From assembly GCF_036173065.1 (NCBI RefSeq), contig NZ_CP108041.1, positions 1,674,001 to 1,738,000 of the forward strand: a stretch of DNA of 64,000 bases, read 5' to 3'. A model generated the notes under the pieces. That model saw only the letters and a program-made list of their open reading frames with translations. It was not told the DNA's origin and searched no databases. Position numbers and translations under genes: made by a program. The stretch's first letter is position 1. The number at the start of each line of letters is the position of its first letter. The DNA is from Rhodococcus sp. NBC_00297. Lineage in GTDB: Bacteria; Actinomycetota; Actinomycetes; Mycobacteriales; Mycobacteriaceae. Below, piece by piece: positions 7,016-15,921 of the stretch.

Positions 7016-8547
7016 TCAGCGCGCCGGTCCGCACACTGTTGTCGTTGGATCGCGAGATACGCAGAGCAGCAACCGGATCGGGTGCCCGCATCGCGATCGT
7101 GATCACCGCGATCGCGTCGCTCGGGGCGATGTACGCGATCACGCTGAGCGCACAGCCCTCGGCGCGTGCCACGCTCGCCGCACTGTGCGCCGCAGTGGTG
7201 GTAGTCCTCACCGTCGTCGCTCCCCTGCTGACCGGAGTGGGCGACCGCGGACTCGTCCCGGCGCACGTGCGCCATCTACCGGTGCGTGCCGACGATCTCC
7301 GGAGAGCCCTCGCCCTCATCGGTGCGCGCAGCGGGGTGACCGTCTTCCTCGTCGTCGGACTCGCCCTCACGCCCGTCGCGGTTCCGGACGTCTCGCCCGT
7401 GGCACGCATCGTGACCGCCGTGATCGCCCTGCTCACCGTCGGTGTCGCGCTCGCCGTGTCCCGTGTCGCCGTCCTCCGCCTGGATGCGGCATCGCGCACT
7501 CCACGCGGCCGCATCCTCTCGACGATCGGTGGCACCGTCGTCGCCGCGGCCGCGTACGCGGCCTTCCTTCTGCTCGGCAACGTCTCGACGTCGTTCGCCG
7601 ACAACACCTTCCTGCGCACCGCGGTGCGCGTCCTGCCGACGGGATGGGCGGCAGTGTCGAGCGAGGCAGTCGACGACGGGAGGTGGTGGGTGCCCGTCCT
7701 CGTCGCCGTCGCGCTCGCCGGACTCGGCGCACTGGTGGTGCGGTGGTGGACCTCGGCGGTGTCGGCCGGGCTCGACAGCACGCCGCCCCGCTCCCGGACC
7801 GACCGCCGTCGGACGACGACGTACCGTGCGCGTGGACCGATGATCACGGCCATCGCCGCCGAGAGCAGGTTGCTGCTGGTCGATCCGCGCCGAGTGGGAC
7901 TGCTGACGATGCCGGGGGTGTTCCTGCTCGTCGGAGTCGTGCTCATGGCCACCTCGACCGACATCTACGGCCTGCAGTACGGCGCACCGATCGTGATCCT
8001 GCTGACCAGCAGCATGTTCGCCAACTCGTACGGCCTCGACGGCGCAGCGGCGTGGCGCGTCACGTCGGTGCCGGGTGTGGCGCGACGCGTCATCGACGCG
8101 CGTCTCGTCATCGCTGCGTTGGTGGCCGTGGTGTTCGGCGCCGTCGGGACTGTCCTCGGTCGCCTCGTCGGCGATCCGTCGCCGCGCACTCTCCCCGTGG
8201 CGGCCGCCGTCGTCGTGGCCGCGTCCCTGGCCACTGCCGCGGCCGGCGCCGTGCAGTCGGCTGCCAGCCCGTACGTCGTCGCAGGACAGACCGCGGGGAG
8301 CGCGTTCAACTCCCGCGGGTCGATGACCGGCCGTGCGATCGGGTGGACGCTCGCCGTGATGGCCGGGGGTGCCCTCCTGTGCCTGCCGGGCGTCCTGATC
8401 GCGCTGGCCCTCCCGGGCGTCCTCGTCTGGCTCGCGCCCGTCGTCTCCCTGCTGCTCGGCGGATGCATCGTGGTGGTGGCCCGGCGTCGAGCCGTCGCTC
8501 TGGTGACCAGCCGCGGCCCGGAGATCTTCGCAACCGTCAGCGCCTGA
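7012..8547 (+). CDS. ABC transporter permease, large ABC-2-like membrane protein
   Basis: About 511 residues with roughly a dozen hydrophobic segments in two blocks, separated by a cytoplasmic stretch rich in Arg (RSRTDRRRTTTYRARG). It overlaps the ATPase stop by ATGA, so the two are one transporter. The internal duplication of membrane blocks suggests a double-length permease that could act without a second permease gene. A start at 7000 would add four residues. No substrate-specific motif is visible. Confidence 0.85.
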   Translation: MISAPVRTLLSLDREIRRAATGSGARIAIVITAIASLGAMYAITLSAQPSARATLAALCAAVVVVLTVVAPLLTGVGDRGLVPAHVRHLPVRADDLRRALALIGARSGVTVFLVVGLALTPVAVPDVSPVARIVTAVIALLTVGVALAVSRVAVLRLDAASRTPRGRILSTIGGTVVAAAAYAAFLLLGNVSTSFADNTFLRTAVRVLPTGWAAVSSEAVDDGRWWVPVLVAVALAGLGALVVRWWTSAVSAGLDSTPPRSRTDRRRTTTYRARGPMITAIAAESRLLLVDPRRVGLLTMPGVFLLVGVVLMATSTDIYGLQYGAPIVILLTSSMFANSYGLDGAAAWRVTSVPGVARRVIDARLVIAALVAVVFGAVGTVLGRLVGDPSPRTLPVAAAVVVAASLATAAAGAVQSAASPYVVAGQTAGSAFNSRGSMTGRAIGWTLAVMAGGALLCLPGVLIALALPGVLVWLAPVVSLLLGGCIVVVARRRAVALVTSRGPEIFATVSA

Positions 8548-8602
8548 TCACGATTCCGTGCACGATGTGGTCCGGGGAGCCGAGAGCGAGGAACACACAG
8601 GC

Positions 8603-9748
8603 ATGACCATGCACGAACCGTCGACGCACGTCGTTCGCAAGACCAGCACCACCCTCGCCGACGGTCGAGAGTTGCTGTACTTCGACGACTCCGAGCCCTG
8701 GGTGTCCGGGGAGAAGACGCGGGACCTGGTGGACACGCGCCCCCTCCCCGCGTCGGAGTCGTTGTCGCAGATGCGACTCGACGTGCTCACCGGCGACTGG
8801 GTGGTCATCGCCGCGCAGCGGATGGACCGCACGTTTCTCCCACCGCCCGACGCGTCCCCGCTCGCGCCGAGCCGCCCGGGACGCCCACCCACCGAGATCC
8901 CCGCTGCCGACTACGACGTCGTGGTCTTCGAGAATCGCTTTCCCTCCCTCGCGCAGTCGGCAGCGGCGCAGCACCTTCCGTCGCACGTCGACGGCGAGGA
9001 GCTCTGGCCGCTCGCTGCCGGCACGGGCCGGTGCGAGGTGGTGTGTTTCGCCAGCGACCCCGACGCCTCCTTCGCCTCGCTCGACCTGCACCGGGTGCGC
9101 ACCATCGTCGACGTGTGGGCCGACCGCACCGAGGCGCTGTCCGTCCTCCCCGGGGTGCGCCAGGTGGTCTGCTTCGAGAACCGGGGGCGGGAGATCGGGG
9201 TGACCCTCACTCACCCGCACGGGCAGATCTACGCCTACCCGTACCTGCCGCAGAAGACCGACGCGATGATCCGGCAGTCCCGGCTGCACCGGGAGCGCAC
9301 CGGTCGCTCACTGCTGTCCGACGTACTGGACACCGAGCTGCGGTCCGGCCGCCGCATCGTCGTCGACACCGAGCACTGGGTGGCCTACGTGCCGGCGGCC
9401 GCCCGCTGGCCCGTCGAGGTGCACCTCGCCCCGCGCCGCGCCGTTCCCGATCTCGCTGCGTTGTCGACGGCCGAACGCGACGCGTTGGCCGGTGTGTATC
9501 GCGCTCTGCTGCGTGCGGTCGACGACTTCTTCGAGGGCGTCGACGAGGTGCCGTACATCGCCGCGTGGCACCAGGCTCCCGTCGGTGCGGACCGTGATCT
9601 GGGGCGTCTGCACCTGCAGCTGTTCTCGATGATGCGATCGCCGGGACGGATGAAGTTCCTGGCCGGATCCGAGTCCGCCATGGGCGCGTGGATCAACGAC
9701 ACCACACCCGAGGCCATCGCGGACAGGTTCCGGGAGGTGCTCGCGTGA
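8603..9748 (+). CDS. galT: Galactose-1-phosphate uridylyltransferase
   Basis: A 381-residue enzyme of the Leloir pathway that swaps UMP between UDP-glucose and galactose-1-phosphate. The active-site HPHGQIYAYP carries the uridylylated His. Other family segments are DWVVIAAQRMDRTF, VFENRFPSL and, near the end, YIAAWHQAPV with LHLQLFSMMRSPGRMKFLAGSE. ATG at 8603 is preceded by GCGAGGAA at a suitable distance; a GTG at 8558 would extend it by 15 residues without a ribosome site. It overlaps galK by GTGA. It supplies UDP-galactose, which the polysaccharide loci downstream could use. Confidence 0.95.
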   Translation: MTMHEPSTHVVRKTSTTLADGRELLYFDDSEPWVSGEKTRDLVDTRPLPASESLSQMRLDVLTGDWVVIAAQRMDRTFLPPPDASPLAPSRPGRPPTEIPAADYDVVVFENRFPSLAQSAAAQHLPSHVDGEELWPLAAGTGRCEVVCFASDPDASFASLDLHRVRTIVDVWADRTEALSVLPGVRQVVCFENRGREIGVTLTHPHGQIYAYPYLPQKTDAMIRQSRLHRERTGRSLLSDVLDTELRSGRRIVVDTEHWVAYVPAAARWPVEVHLAPRRAVPDLAALSTAERDALAGVYRALLRAVDDFFEGVDEVPYIAAWHQAPVGADRDLGRLHLQLFSMMRSPGRMKFLAGSESAMGAWINDTTPEAIADRFREVLA

Positions 9749-10902
9749 CCGCGTGGCTGCCGGTCGTCGACGAGGCCGAGCTCGCCGACGGTGCCGTCGA
9801 ACGGTTCCGCACGACCTTCGGCGGCGAGCCGGACGGCGTCTGGATCGCGCCGGGACGGGTGAACCTGATCGGCGAGCACGTGGACTACGCGGGCGGGCTC
9901 GTCCTTCCCTTCGCGTTGCCCTACGTCACCGCGGTCGCGGCCCGCCGACGCGACGACGCAGTACTGCGGGCGGCGTCGACAGGCTCCGACATGCACTGGG
10001 GTATCGCACTGTCGGCCATCGCTCCCGGCAGCCCGGACGGGTGGGGCGCGTACGTCGCCGGCGTCTCGTGGGCGCTGGGGCTCACGATGGGCGCGGACAT
10101 CGCGGTGCACTCGTCCGTCCCCGTGGGCTCCGGCCTGTCCAGCTCGGCTGCTCTCGAATGTGCTGTGGCGGTGGCACTCCGGGACCTGTTCGATCTCGAC
10201 GCCGACCGGCGGGCACTGATCGACGCGTGCATCCGCGCCGAGAACGAGATCGCCGGCGCATCGACGGGCGGGATGGATCAGTCGATCGCGATGCTCGCGG
10301 AACCGGGCCACGCGCTGCTGCTGGACTGTCTCGACTTCTCCTCCCGGCAGATTCCGCTCGATCTCCCGGACGCGGAGATCCTCGTCATCGACACGAACGC
10401 ACCGCATCGGCTGGTCGACGGTCAGTACGGCCGGCGGCGCGCGTCGATCGAGAAGGCGTGCGCCGACCTCGGCGTGACGACTCTGCGCGGTCTCGACCCG
10501 GAGGCGGCGGCGTCCGCGATGACCGACCAGGTGTCGGCGGCACGCGTCCGGCACGTCACCAGCGAGATCGTCCGCGTGGAGCAAGCGGCCGAACTCCTGA
10601 ACGCCACACCCGATCTCGCGGCGTTGGGGGCGCTGCTGACCGCATCGCACCGATCACTGCGTGACGACTACGAGGTGAGCTCGCCCGAACTGGACTCCGC
10701 CGTCCGGGCATCGCTGGACGCCGGCGCGTTCGGCGCCCGGATGACCGGCGGCGGGTTCGGCGGTTCGGCCATCGCCCTGGTCGACCGGACGCGCACCGAG
10801 GCGGTCGCGGACGCGGTCACCGAGGCGGCATCGGCAGCCGGGCTGCCCACCCCCACCTTCCTCACCGCCACCCCGTCCGGGGCAGCGCACCGTCAGCGCT
10901 GA
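9745..10902 (+). CDS. galK: Galactokinase
   Basis: A 385-residue GHMP kinase. Signature GRVNLIGEHVDYAGG binds galactose; PVGSGLSSSAALE is the ATP-binding loop; MTGGGFGGSAIAL is the third motif. It phosphorylates galactose for galT, with which it shares a GTGA overlap and a GGGAGG ribosome site inside galT. The 3' end overlaps the convergent DUF3068 gene by 10 bp, leaving no room for a terminator between them. No galE or regulator is adjacent. Confidence 0.95.
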   Translation: MTAWLPVVDEAELADGAVERFRTTFGGEPDGVWIAPGRVNLIGEHVDYAGGLVLPFALPYVTAVAARRRDDAVLRAASTGSDMHWGIALSAIAPGSPDGWGAYVAGVSWALGLTMGADIAVHSSVPVGSGLSSSAALECAVAVALRDLFDLDADRRALIDACIRAENEIAGASTGGMDQSIAMLAEPGHALLLDCLDFSSRQIPLDLPDAEILVIDTNAPHRLVDGQYGRRRASIEKACADLGVTTLRGLDPEAAASAMTDQVSAARVRHVTSEIVRVEQAAELLNATPDLAALGALLTASHRSLRDDYEVSSPELDSAVRASLDAGAFGARMTGGGFGGSAIALVDRTRTEAVADAVTEAASAAGLPTPTFLTATPSGAAHRQR

Positions 10903-11918
10903 GAACGCCGACCCGAGACGACGAGTAGCGCCGCACCCAGAACCAGACCGACACCCCCGACGGACCACAGCAGCACAGGTCCGCGGTCGGTGAGCCACAT
11001 CAGCTTGGTGGCCGACTCGCGGGCGCGGTCGAGCTGCTCCTTCTGCCCGTCCTCGTCGAGCCCGAGGGTCGCCTTGAACACGGTGACCTCCGGAACGGCA
11101 GGGTCGCGCGCGAAGTACTGGTAGGGCTGCTCACGACCGCCGACGAGACTGCCGCTGCGCGGCTCGACGTAGATGTCGCGAACGGTGGAGTAGTACCGCT
11201 TCATGGTGATCGACTGCTCACCGAGCCCCTCGAGCCCCCACTTCGACGCGGGCAACGTCACGGAGTTGATCGGCGACTGCGTCGTCTCGGAGAGATCGGC
11301 ACCGGTGACCTGCGTGCGGAAGTGGTAGATCGGGAGCCCGTCCATCGAGATCTCCTCGACGAACTCGGCAGGGAAGCTCGTCCAGGCCGTCGCGTCGTAG
11401 ACCGAGTACGTGATCGGCTGGGTGTCGAACGGGAAGCGCTGCTGATATCCGGTCCGCGGCACCGGGATGGCGGGCTTGCCGACGGTGGTCTGCAACGACG
11501 CCACCGGATCGACCGGCTGCGACGTACGTCGATCGACGGTGACCCGGTCGACCGACGCGGTCAGCAGACCGGCATCGCCCTCCCGGTCCGCACGGCGCAC
11601 GGTCGCGCCGGACTGGAACGTCACGCGATCCGCGTCGCTCGGATCCTCGGTGGTGATGAAGCGCTGCACCACCAGCGGGACCCCGGTGGCCACGGAAAGC
11701 GGGCCGGGCCGCGTGATGGACGTCGCGTCGAGCACGTCGCCGCCGGTTCCCGGATCGGTGACCGCGACCGTCGTGGTGCGGATGTCCAGGGGCGTCACGG
11801 CGAGTCGATGCTCGACGTAGGTGGGCAGCATGATCGCCCCCACCACGGCCGCACTGCCGATCGCGAGCAGGACACACGCGCTGCCGCGCAGGAGGGTCGG
11901 TCGCGCCACGTCGGTCAC
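10893..11918 (-). CDS. DUF3068 (PorA-like) membrane protein
   Basis: A 341-residue protein with an N-terminal membrane helix (CVLLAIGSAAVVGAIMLP), a ~270-residue extracytoplasmic domain and a C-terminal helix (LLWSVGGVGLVLGAALLVV) followed by a basic end. This layout and the FPFDTQPITYSVYDATAW segment match DUF3068, a family almost restricted to mycolic-acid actinobacteria; its biochemical role is not established. GTG at 11918 overlaps the upstream gene's stop (GTGA) and has GGGAGCAG before it. Confidence 0.85.
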   Translation of the reverse strand: MTDVARPTLLRGSACVLLAIGSAAVVGAIMLPTYVEHRLAVTPLDIRTTTVAVTDPGTGGDVLDATSITRPGPLSVATGVPLVVQRFITTEDPSDADRVTFQSGATVRRADREGDAGLLTASVDRVTVDRRTSQPVDPVASLQTTVGKPAIPVPRTGYQQRFPFDTQPITYSVYDATAWTSFPAEFVEEISMDGLPIYHFRTQVTGADLSETTQSPINSVTLPASKWGLEGLGEQSITMKRYYSTVRDIYVEPRSGSLVGGREQPYQYFARDPAVPEVTVFKATLGLDEDGQKEQLDRARESATKLMWLTDRGPVLLWSVGGVGLVLGAALLVVSGRRSQR

Positions 11919-12103
11919 CTGCTCCCGTACTGCACGTCGCCGAGCACCGAGGCCGACGGATCGGCGGTGACCACCGGCTCCGGCCGGACGGTCTCCTCGG
12001 CGGACCACGTCAGGCCCACTACCGCGCCGGCGGACAACACCCCACCCACGAGCAGGCTGGCCACAGCCGGCACCACGACACTTCTCACAGCCACGTCCCC
12101 CAC
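11915..12103 (-). CDS. DUF2613 small exported protein
   Basis: A 62-residue protein: one hydrophobic segment (VVVPAVASLLVGGVLSAGAVVGLTW) followed by a short tail ending DPSASVLGDVQYGSR, which is the DUF2613 pattern (..SSVLGxVEYGxR). The family is found in mycobacteria and relatives and has no known function. The start is a GTG, with AGAGG about 8 bp ahead; an inner GTG at 12088 is also possible. It is coupled to the DUF3068 gene, hinting that the two products work at the membrane together. Confidence 0.8.
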   Translation of the reverse strand: MGDVAVRSVVVPAVASLLVGGVLSAGAVVGLTWSAEETVRPEPVVTADPSASVLGDVQYGSR

Positions 12104-12241
12104 ATCCGATCCTCTACGTCCAACTGTGTCATTTCGGACACCGCCCGAGGCCGTCCCGACGTTGTGAACAGTCCACGATCTGGGCGCGGACCTCTGGAGG
12201 CTCCCGTTTCACCCGGTCGGGTCGCGGGTACAACCCGGCTC

Positions 12242-12682
12242 ATGAACGAAACCCGGCACACGAGCGATACGGGCGGCCCCGCGCCGGCCGCGGCCGATCT
12301 GTCCACCGTGCAATTGGTCGAGCGCCTGACCCAGCAGGTGAGCACGCTGGTGCGCACCGAGGTGAGCAGCGCACTCGACGAGGTCAAGTCGAAGGGCACC
12401 AAGCTCGGGGTCGGCATCGGTGTCTCCGGCGCCGGCGCCCTGCTGCTGTTCCTGGGCCTCGCGACCCTCGTCGCCACCGCCGTCCTCGGCCTGGCGACGG
12501 TCCTCGACCCGTGGCTCGCGGCACTGATCGTCGCCGTCGTCCTGCTGATCGTCGGCGGCATCCTCGCCAAGGTCGGCGCGACCAAGGCGAAGAATGCCGT
12601 TCCGCCTGCACCTGCCGCCACCGTCGCCAGCGTCCAGCGCGACGTCGAGACCGTCCAGAACGCCCGAAAGGCTCACTCATGA
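12242..12682 (+). CDS. Phage-holin-III-superfamily membrane protein
   Basis: A 146-residue protein: an amphipathic helix with STVQLVERLTQQVSTLVRTEVSSALDEVKSKGTKLG, then two membrane helices (ALLLFLGLATLVATAVLGLATVL and ALIVAVVLLIVGGILAKVG), then a short soluble tail. This is the phage holin family arrangement (DUF1469/YqjE-like) common in actinobacterial envelope-stress operons, not an actual phage lysis gene. No phage genes are nearby. Start at the second Met (12242), where the homologous part begins. First gene of a five-gene run. Confidence 0.85.
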   Translation: MNETRHTSDTGGPAPAAADLSTVQLVERLTQQVSTLVRTEVSSALDEVKSKGTKLGVGIGVSGAGALLLFLGLATLVATAVLGLATVLDPWLAALIVAVVLLIVGGILAKVGATKAKNAVPPAPAATVASVQRDVETVQNARKAHS

Positions 12683-13050
12683 CCGACCCGAAGGACGCGT
12701 CCGAACCGCGTCACGCCCTGCGTACCGAGGCCGATGCCGAGCCGCCGTCCGTCGAGCAGCAGCGCGAGGAGCTGGCCGAGACCGTCGAGGCGCTCGCGGC
12801 CAAGGTCGACGTGCCCGCTCGCGTCTCCGCCGCGGCCCACGAGTCGACGGAGAAGGTGCAGGAGGTCGCTCAGCAGGGCGTCGCCAAGGCACAGGAGGGT
12901 GTCGCGCAGGTGAAGGAGAACCCGCAGGTCGCGGGCATCTCGCTCGCCGGTGCGCTCGCCGCCGTGGTCCTCGTGGCCCTGGTCCGCCGCCGCCGTGCGC
13001 GCACGGCGCTGCGCCGGCAGACCGTCCTCGACATCCTGGCCGGCCGATGA
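12679..13050 (+). CDS. DUF3618 family membrane protein
   Basis: A 123-residue protein. The N-terminal half has EQQREELAETVEALAAKVDVPARV, the DUF3618 signature, then a charged helix that may pair with partner proteins, and one membrane segment (VAGISLAGALAAVVLVALV) capped by RRRRAR. ATGA overlap with the holin-like gene and again with the DUF4235 gene. The trio holin-DUF3618-DUF4235 is a recurrent order in actinobacteria. Confidence 0.88.
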   Translation: MTDPKDASEPRHALRTEADAEPPSVEQQREELAETVEALAAKVDVPARVSAAAHESTEKVQEVAQQGVAKAQEGVAQVKENPQVAGISLAGALAAVVLVALVRRRRARTALRRQTVLDILAGR

Positions 13051-13319
13051 CCAGCACGTCGAAGGCCTTCTACAAGCCACTCTCCCTGGCCACGAGCATC
13101 GTCGGTGGACTGGTCGCCGGACAGATCTTCAACCAGATCTACAAGCGCGTCGGCAAGAACGACGCCGAGATGCCTGATCCGAAGGACCTCTCACGCACCA
13201 ACCGTGAGGTCCTGATCGCCGCAGCGCTGCACGGCGTCGTGTACGGGCTGGTCAAGGCCGGGGTCGACCGCGCCGGCGCCAAGGGATTTCGCGCACTCGC
13301 CAAGGAAGACCCCAAGTGA
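13047..13319 (+). CDS. DUF4235 family membrane protein
   Basis: A 90-residue protein: SIVGGLVAGQIFNQIYKRVG, a charged linker (MPDPKDLSRTN) and EVLIAAALHGVVYGLVKAGVDRAGAKGF. Both the membrane segments and the spacing match DUF4235. Function unknown; it is coupled by ATGA to the DUF3618 gene, so the products probably sit together in the membrane. Confidence 0.88.
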   Translation: MTSTSKAFYKPLSLATSIVGGLVAGQIFNQIYKRVGKNDAEMPDPKDLSRTNREVLIAAALHGVVYGLVKAGVDRAGAKGFRALAKEDPK

Positions 13320-13341
13320 CGATCATCAGAAGGAGCCTTTC

Positions 13342-13920
13342 GTGACCGAGAACCAGGGTGCAGCCTCCGAGGCGCGCAGCGACTTCGTCGACAAGATCAA
13401 GGGCCGGGCCAAGGAAGTGGCCGGCGCCGTGACCAACAACGACGAACTCGCCGATCGCGGACGGCTCGAGCAGGCGGAGGTGGAACGCCGCCGCGAGGCC
13501 GAGGCCACCGAGACCGCCGCCGCCCTCGAGATCGAGGAGGCGCAGCAGGACATCGCGGAGACGGAGGCCGAGGCGGACGTCGCACGGCAGTCCGTCGAGG
13601 ACCGCACCGACGCGTCCGAGGCTGCGGCACAGAACGACCGGCTCCGTGCGCACACGACGGCGGAGGCCGACGCGATGCGTGACGCCGAGCAGGGTCGCGT
13701 CGCCGCCGAGGCACAGTCGGAGCGGCGCATCGCCGAGGCCACCAACGAGCGGCAGCAGGAGGAGGCCCGTGCGGCCGACGAGATCTCCGCTGCACGAAGC
13801 GAGTACGACGAGAAGCTCGACGAGGCCGACGCACTGGAGCAGGAGGCGGCGCAGGCACGCGAGCGCGCCGCCCGGGCCGAGCGCGAGGCCGCGTCGACCG
13901 ACACCGAGGAGACCAAGTGA
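13342..13920 (+). CDS. CsbD-like protein with long charged coiled coil
   Basis: A 192-residue protein. Residues ~17-45 (DKIKGRAKEVAGAVTNNDELADRGRLEQAE) are a CsbD motif, a small stress-protein domain seen in general-stress regulons. The remainder is an extremely polar Ala/Glu/Arg heptad-like helix without Cys, Trp or Phe. GTG start at 13342 with AAGGAG 8 nt upstream. The stop overlaps the next gene by GTGA. The fusion of a CsbD head to a ~150-residue coil is longer than classic CsbD (~60 residues). Confidence 0.8.
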   Translation: MTENQGAASEARSDFVDKIKGRAKEVAGAVTNNDELADRGRLEQAEVERRREAEATETAAALEIEEAQQDIAETEAEADVARQSVEDRTDASEAAAQNDRLRAHTTAEADAMRDAEQGRVAAEAQSERRIAEATNERQQEEARAADEISAARSEYDEKLDEADALEQEAAQARERAARAEREAASTDTEETK

Positions 13921-14564
13921 GCCTGTCCCTGCCCCGCCGGATCCTGCGACTGCAGTACTCGATCGCACGACTTCCGTTGCAGGCGTTCGAGTCCACCGTG
14001 ATCAGTCGGCTCGACGCCGAGGGTCCGGTCCGTGCGACGTACCAGCAGATCGTCGGAAGCATCGACGCCACCGCGGGTGCCGTCCTGGGTGACGAGGACC
14101 TCGCGCGGCGCGGCCAGAAGATGCGCAGCGCGGCCGCGGATCTGGAGAAGGCCACCCGTCTCGAGGCGCAGGCCCGCGAGAAGCGTGCACAGGCGACACG
14201 CGAGACGCAGAACAGGGTCGACGAGGCGACGACGCGGGCGAAGAAGGCTCGCGAGACCGCCGAGGAGAAGGCGACCGACGCGGCCGACCAGGAGATCGAG
14301 AACAAGGTGGCCGCGGGCAAGAAGGCCGCCGCACGACTCGAGGACCGCAAGTCGCGCGCCGACGACATCGCCGACAAGCGGATCTCGGCGGCCGAGGCCG
14401 AGCGTGAAGCGAAGCTGTCGGAGGTCGAACGCCGCGAGGCCGAGGCCAAGGCTCCGCGCACCGAAGAGATCGAGGACGCGGCGGAGAAGCTCGAGGACGC
14501 CGCCGAGAAGCGCGACGACGCCGAACGCCTGGCGGACGTCGCGGAGGCGTCGAAGGACAGCTGA
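13917..14564 (+). CDS. Coiled-coil protein with basic amphipathic N-terminus
   Basis: A 215-residue protein beginning MSLSLPRRILRLQYSIARLPLQAFE, a basic amphipathic segment that could lie on the membrane, then a globular-looking piece (VISRLDAEGPVRATYQQIVGSIDATAGAVLGDEDLARRG, itself CsbD-reminiscent), then ~150 residues of Glu/Ala/Lys/Arg coil. Homologues in mycobacteria and rhodococci are often mislabelled as an IF-2 family protein because of the Ala/Glu richness. It shares composition with the preceding CsbD-like gene and ends the operon before a large hairpin. Function unknown. Confidence 0.75.
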   Translation: MSLSLPRRILRLQYSIARLPLQAFESTVISRLDAEGPVRATYQQIVGSIDATAGAVLGDEDLARRGQKMRSAAADLEKATRLEAQAREKRAQATRETQNRVDEATTRAKKARETAEEKATDAADQEIENKVAAGKKAAARLEDRKSRADDIADKRISAAEAEREAKLSEVERREAEAKAPRTEEIEDAAEKLEDAAEKRDDAERLADVAEASKDS

Positions 14565-14569
14565 CACCG

Positions 14570-14634
14570 CCCGTCGACTCACCGTCTGCCCCCGGACAGT
14601 CACTGGACTGCTCGGGGGCAGACCACTCGACGGG
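14570..14634 (+). terminator. Long two-step hairpin ending the stress operon
   Basis: An inner stem GTCTGCCCCCG (14584-14594) / CGGGGGCAGAC (14613-14623), with CAGTC/GACTG pairing inside, is enclosed by CCCGTCGA (14570-14577) / TCGACGGG (14627-14634). No T run follows. It begins 5 bp after the stop codon. Confidence 0.75.
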
Positions 14635-14649
14635 GCCGACAGTGAGACG

Positions 14650-15921
14650 ATGGCGGACGTGAGCACATCAGACACGACGCCGCGCCAGGCCGGCCAGCGC
14701 ACGCTGCGCCCGCTCGAGCAGTCCGTCAAGCTGCAGAACGTCCTCTACGAGATCCGTGGACCCGTGCACGCCCACGCCGCCCGTCTCGAGGCCGAGGGCC
14801 ACCGCATTCTGAAGCTCAACATCGGCAACCCGGCGCCGTTCGGCTTCGAGGCACCCGACGTCATCGTGCGCGACATGATCGCCGCGCTTCCCACGGCGCA
14901 GGGGTACTCCGAGTCCAAGGGCATCATGTCGGCCCGCCGCGCCATCGTCACCCGCTACGAGCTGGTCGACGGCTTCCCGTTCCTCGACGTCGACGACATC
15001 TACCTCGGCAACGGCGTGTCCGAGCTGATCACGATGACGATGCAGGCGCTGCTCGACGACGGCGACGAGGTCCTCATCCCGGCGCCCGACTACCCGCTGT
15101 GGACGGCGATGACGACGCTGTCCGGCGGCAAGGCGGTGCACTACCGCTGCGACGAGGAGAACGACTGGAACCCCGACCTCGCGGACATCGAGTCGAAGAT
15201 CACCGATCGCACCAAGGCGCTCCTGGTCATCAACCCGAACAACCCGACGGGTGCGGTGTACTCGAAGGAGGTGCTGCGGGGGATCGCGGCGCTGGCACGC
15301 AAGCACAGCCTGTTGCTGCTGGCCGACGAGATCTACGACAAGATCCTCTACGACGGCGCCCAGCACGTGTCCATGGCGACGATGGCGCCGGACCTGCTGT
15401 GCCTCACCTTCAACGGTCTCTCCAAGGCCTACCGGGTGGCCGGATACCGCGCGGGCTGGCTCGCGATCACCGGACCCAAGGACCACGCCGCGGGCTTCCT
15501 GGAGGGCATCAATCTGCTGGCTTCCACCCGCCTGTGCCCCAATGTGCCTGCGCAGCATGCCATTCAGGTCGCACTCGGTGGCCACCAGAGCATCGGGGAC
15601 CTCATCCTGCCGGGCGGGCGACTGCTCGAACAGCGTGACGTCGCGTGGGAGGGACTCAATGCCATTCCCGGCGTGAGCTGCGTCAAGCCGCGCGGTGCGC
15701 TGTACGCCTTCCCGCGCCTCGATCCCGAGGTGCACGAGATCCACAGCGACGAGAAGCTGGTGCAGGACCTGCTGCTGCAGGAGAAGATCCTGGTGGTGCA
15801 GGGAACCGGCTTCAACTGGCCCGACCACGATCACCTGCGCATCGTCACGCTGCCGTGGGCCCGCGATCTGCGCACGGCGATCGAACGGTTCGGCAACTTC
15901 CTGTCGTCGTACCGGCAGTGA
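14650..15921 (+). CDS. PLP-dependent aminotransferase, AlaA type
   Basis: A 423-residue fold-type I aminotransferase. The PLP lysine is in FNGLSKAYRVAGYRAGW; NPNNPTGAVYS and DEIYDKILYD are the usual cofactor-binding segments, and LRIVTLPW gives the carboxylate-binding Arg. Its length and the segment ILKLNIGNPAPFGFEAPDVI match the AlaA (glutamate-pyruvate aminotransferase) group, which makes alanine. The first ATG (14650) has only a weak ribosome site; a GTG at 14659 is an alternative. It overlaps the deaminase gene by GTGA. An alanine supply could matter to the aminoacyl-carrier system 4 kb downstream, but that is speculation. Confidence 0.88.
   Translation: MADVSTSDTTPRQAGQRTLRPLEQSVKLQNVLYEIRGPVHAHAARLEAEGHRILKLNIGNPAPFGFEAPDVIVRDMIAALPTAQGYSESKGIMSARRAIVTRYELVDGFPFLDVDDIYLGNGVSELITMTMQALLDDGDEVLIPAPDYPLWTAMTTLSGGKAVHYRCDEENDWNPDLADIESKITDRTKALLVINPNNPTGAVYSKEVLRGIAALARKHSLLLLADEIYDKILYDGAQHVSMATMAPDLLCLTFNGLSKAYRVAGYRAGWLAITGPKDHAAGFLEGINLLASTRLCPNVPAQHAIQVALGGHQSIGDLILPGGRLLEQRDVAWEGLNAIPGVSCVKPRGALYAFPRLDPEVHEIHSDEKLVQDLLLQEKILVVQGTGFNWPDHDHLRIVTLPWARDLRTAIERFGNFLSSYRQ

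Noticed and set aside
12242..12682. Prophage lysis gene because of the holin label
   Set aside because: No endolysin, capsid or integrase genes are near; the holin-like domain is part of a chromosomal DUF3618/DUF4235 operon.
13326..14729. 467-codon minus-strand frame over the CsbD and coiled-coil genes
   Set aside because: Ser/Ala/Arg-rich translation is the antisense of Glu/Ala/Arg coils; the plus-strand genes have ribosome sites, overlaps and a terminator.
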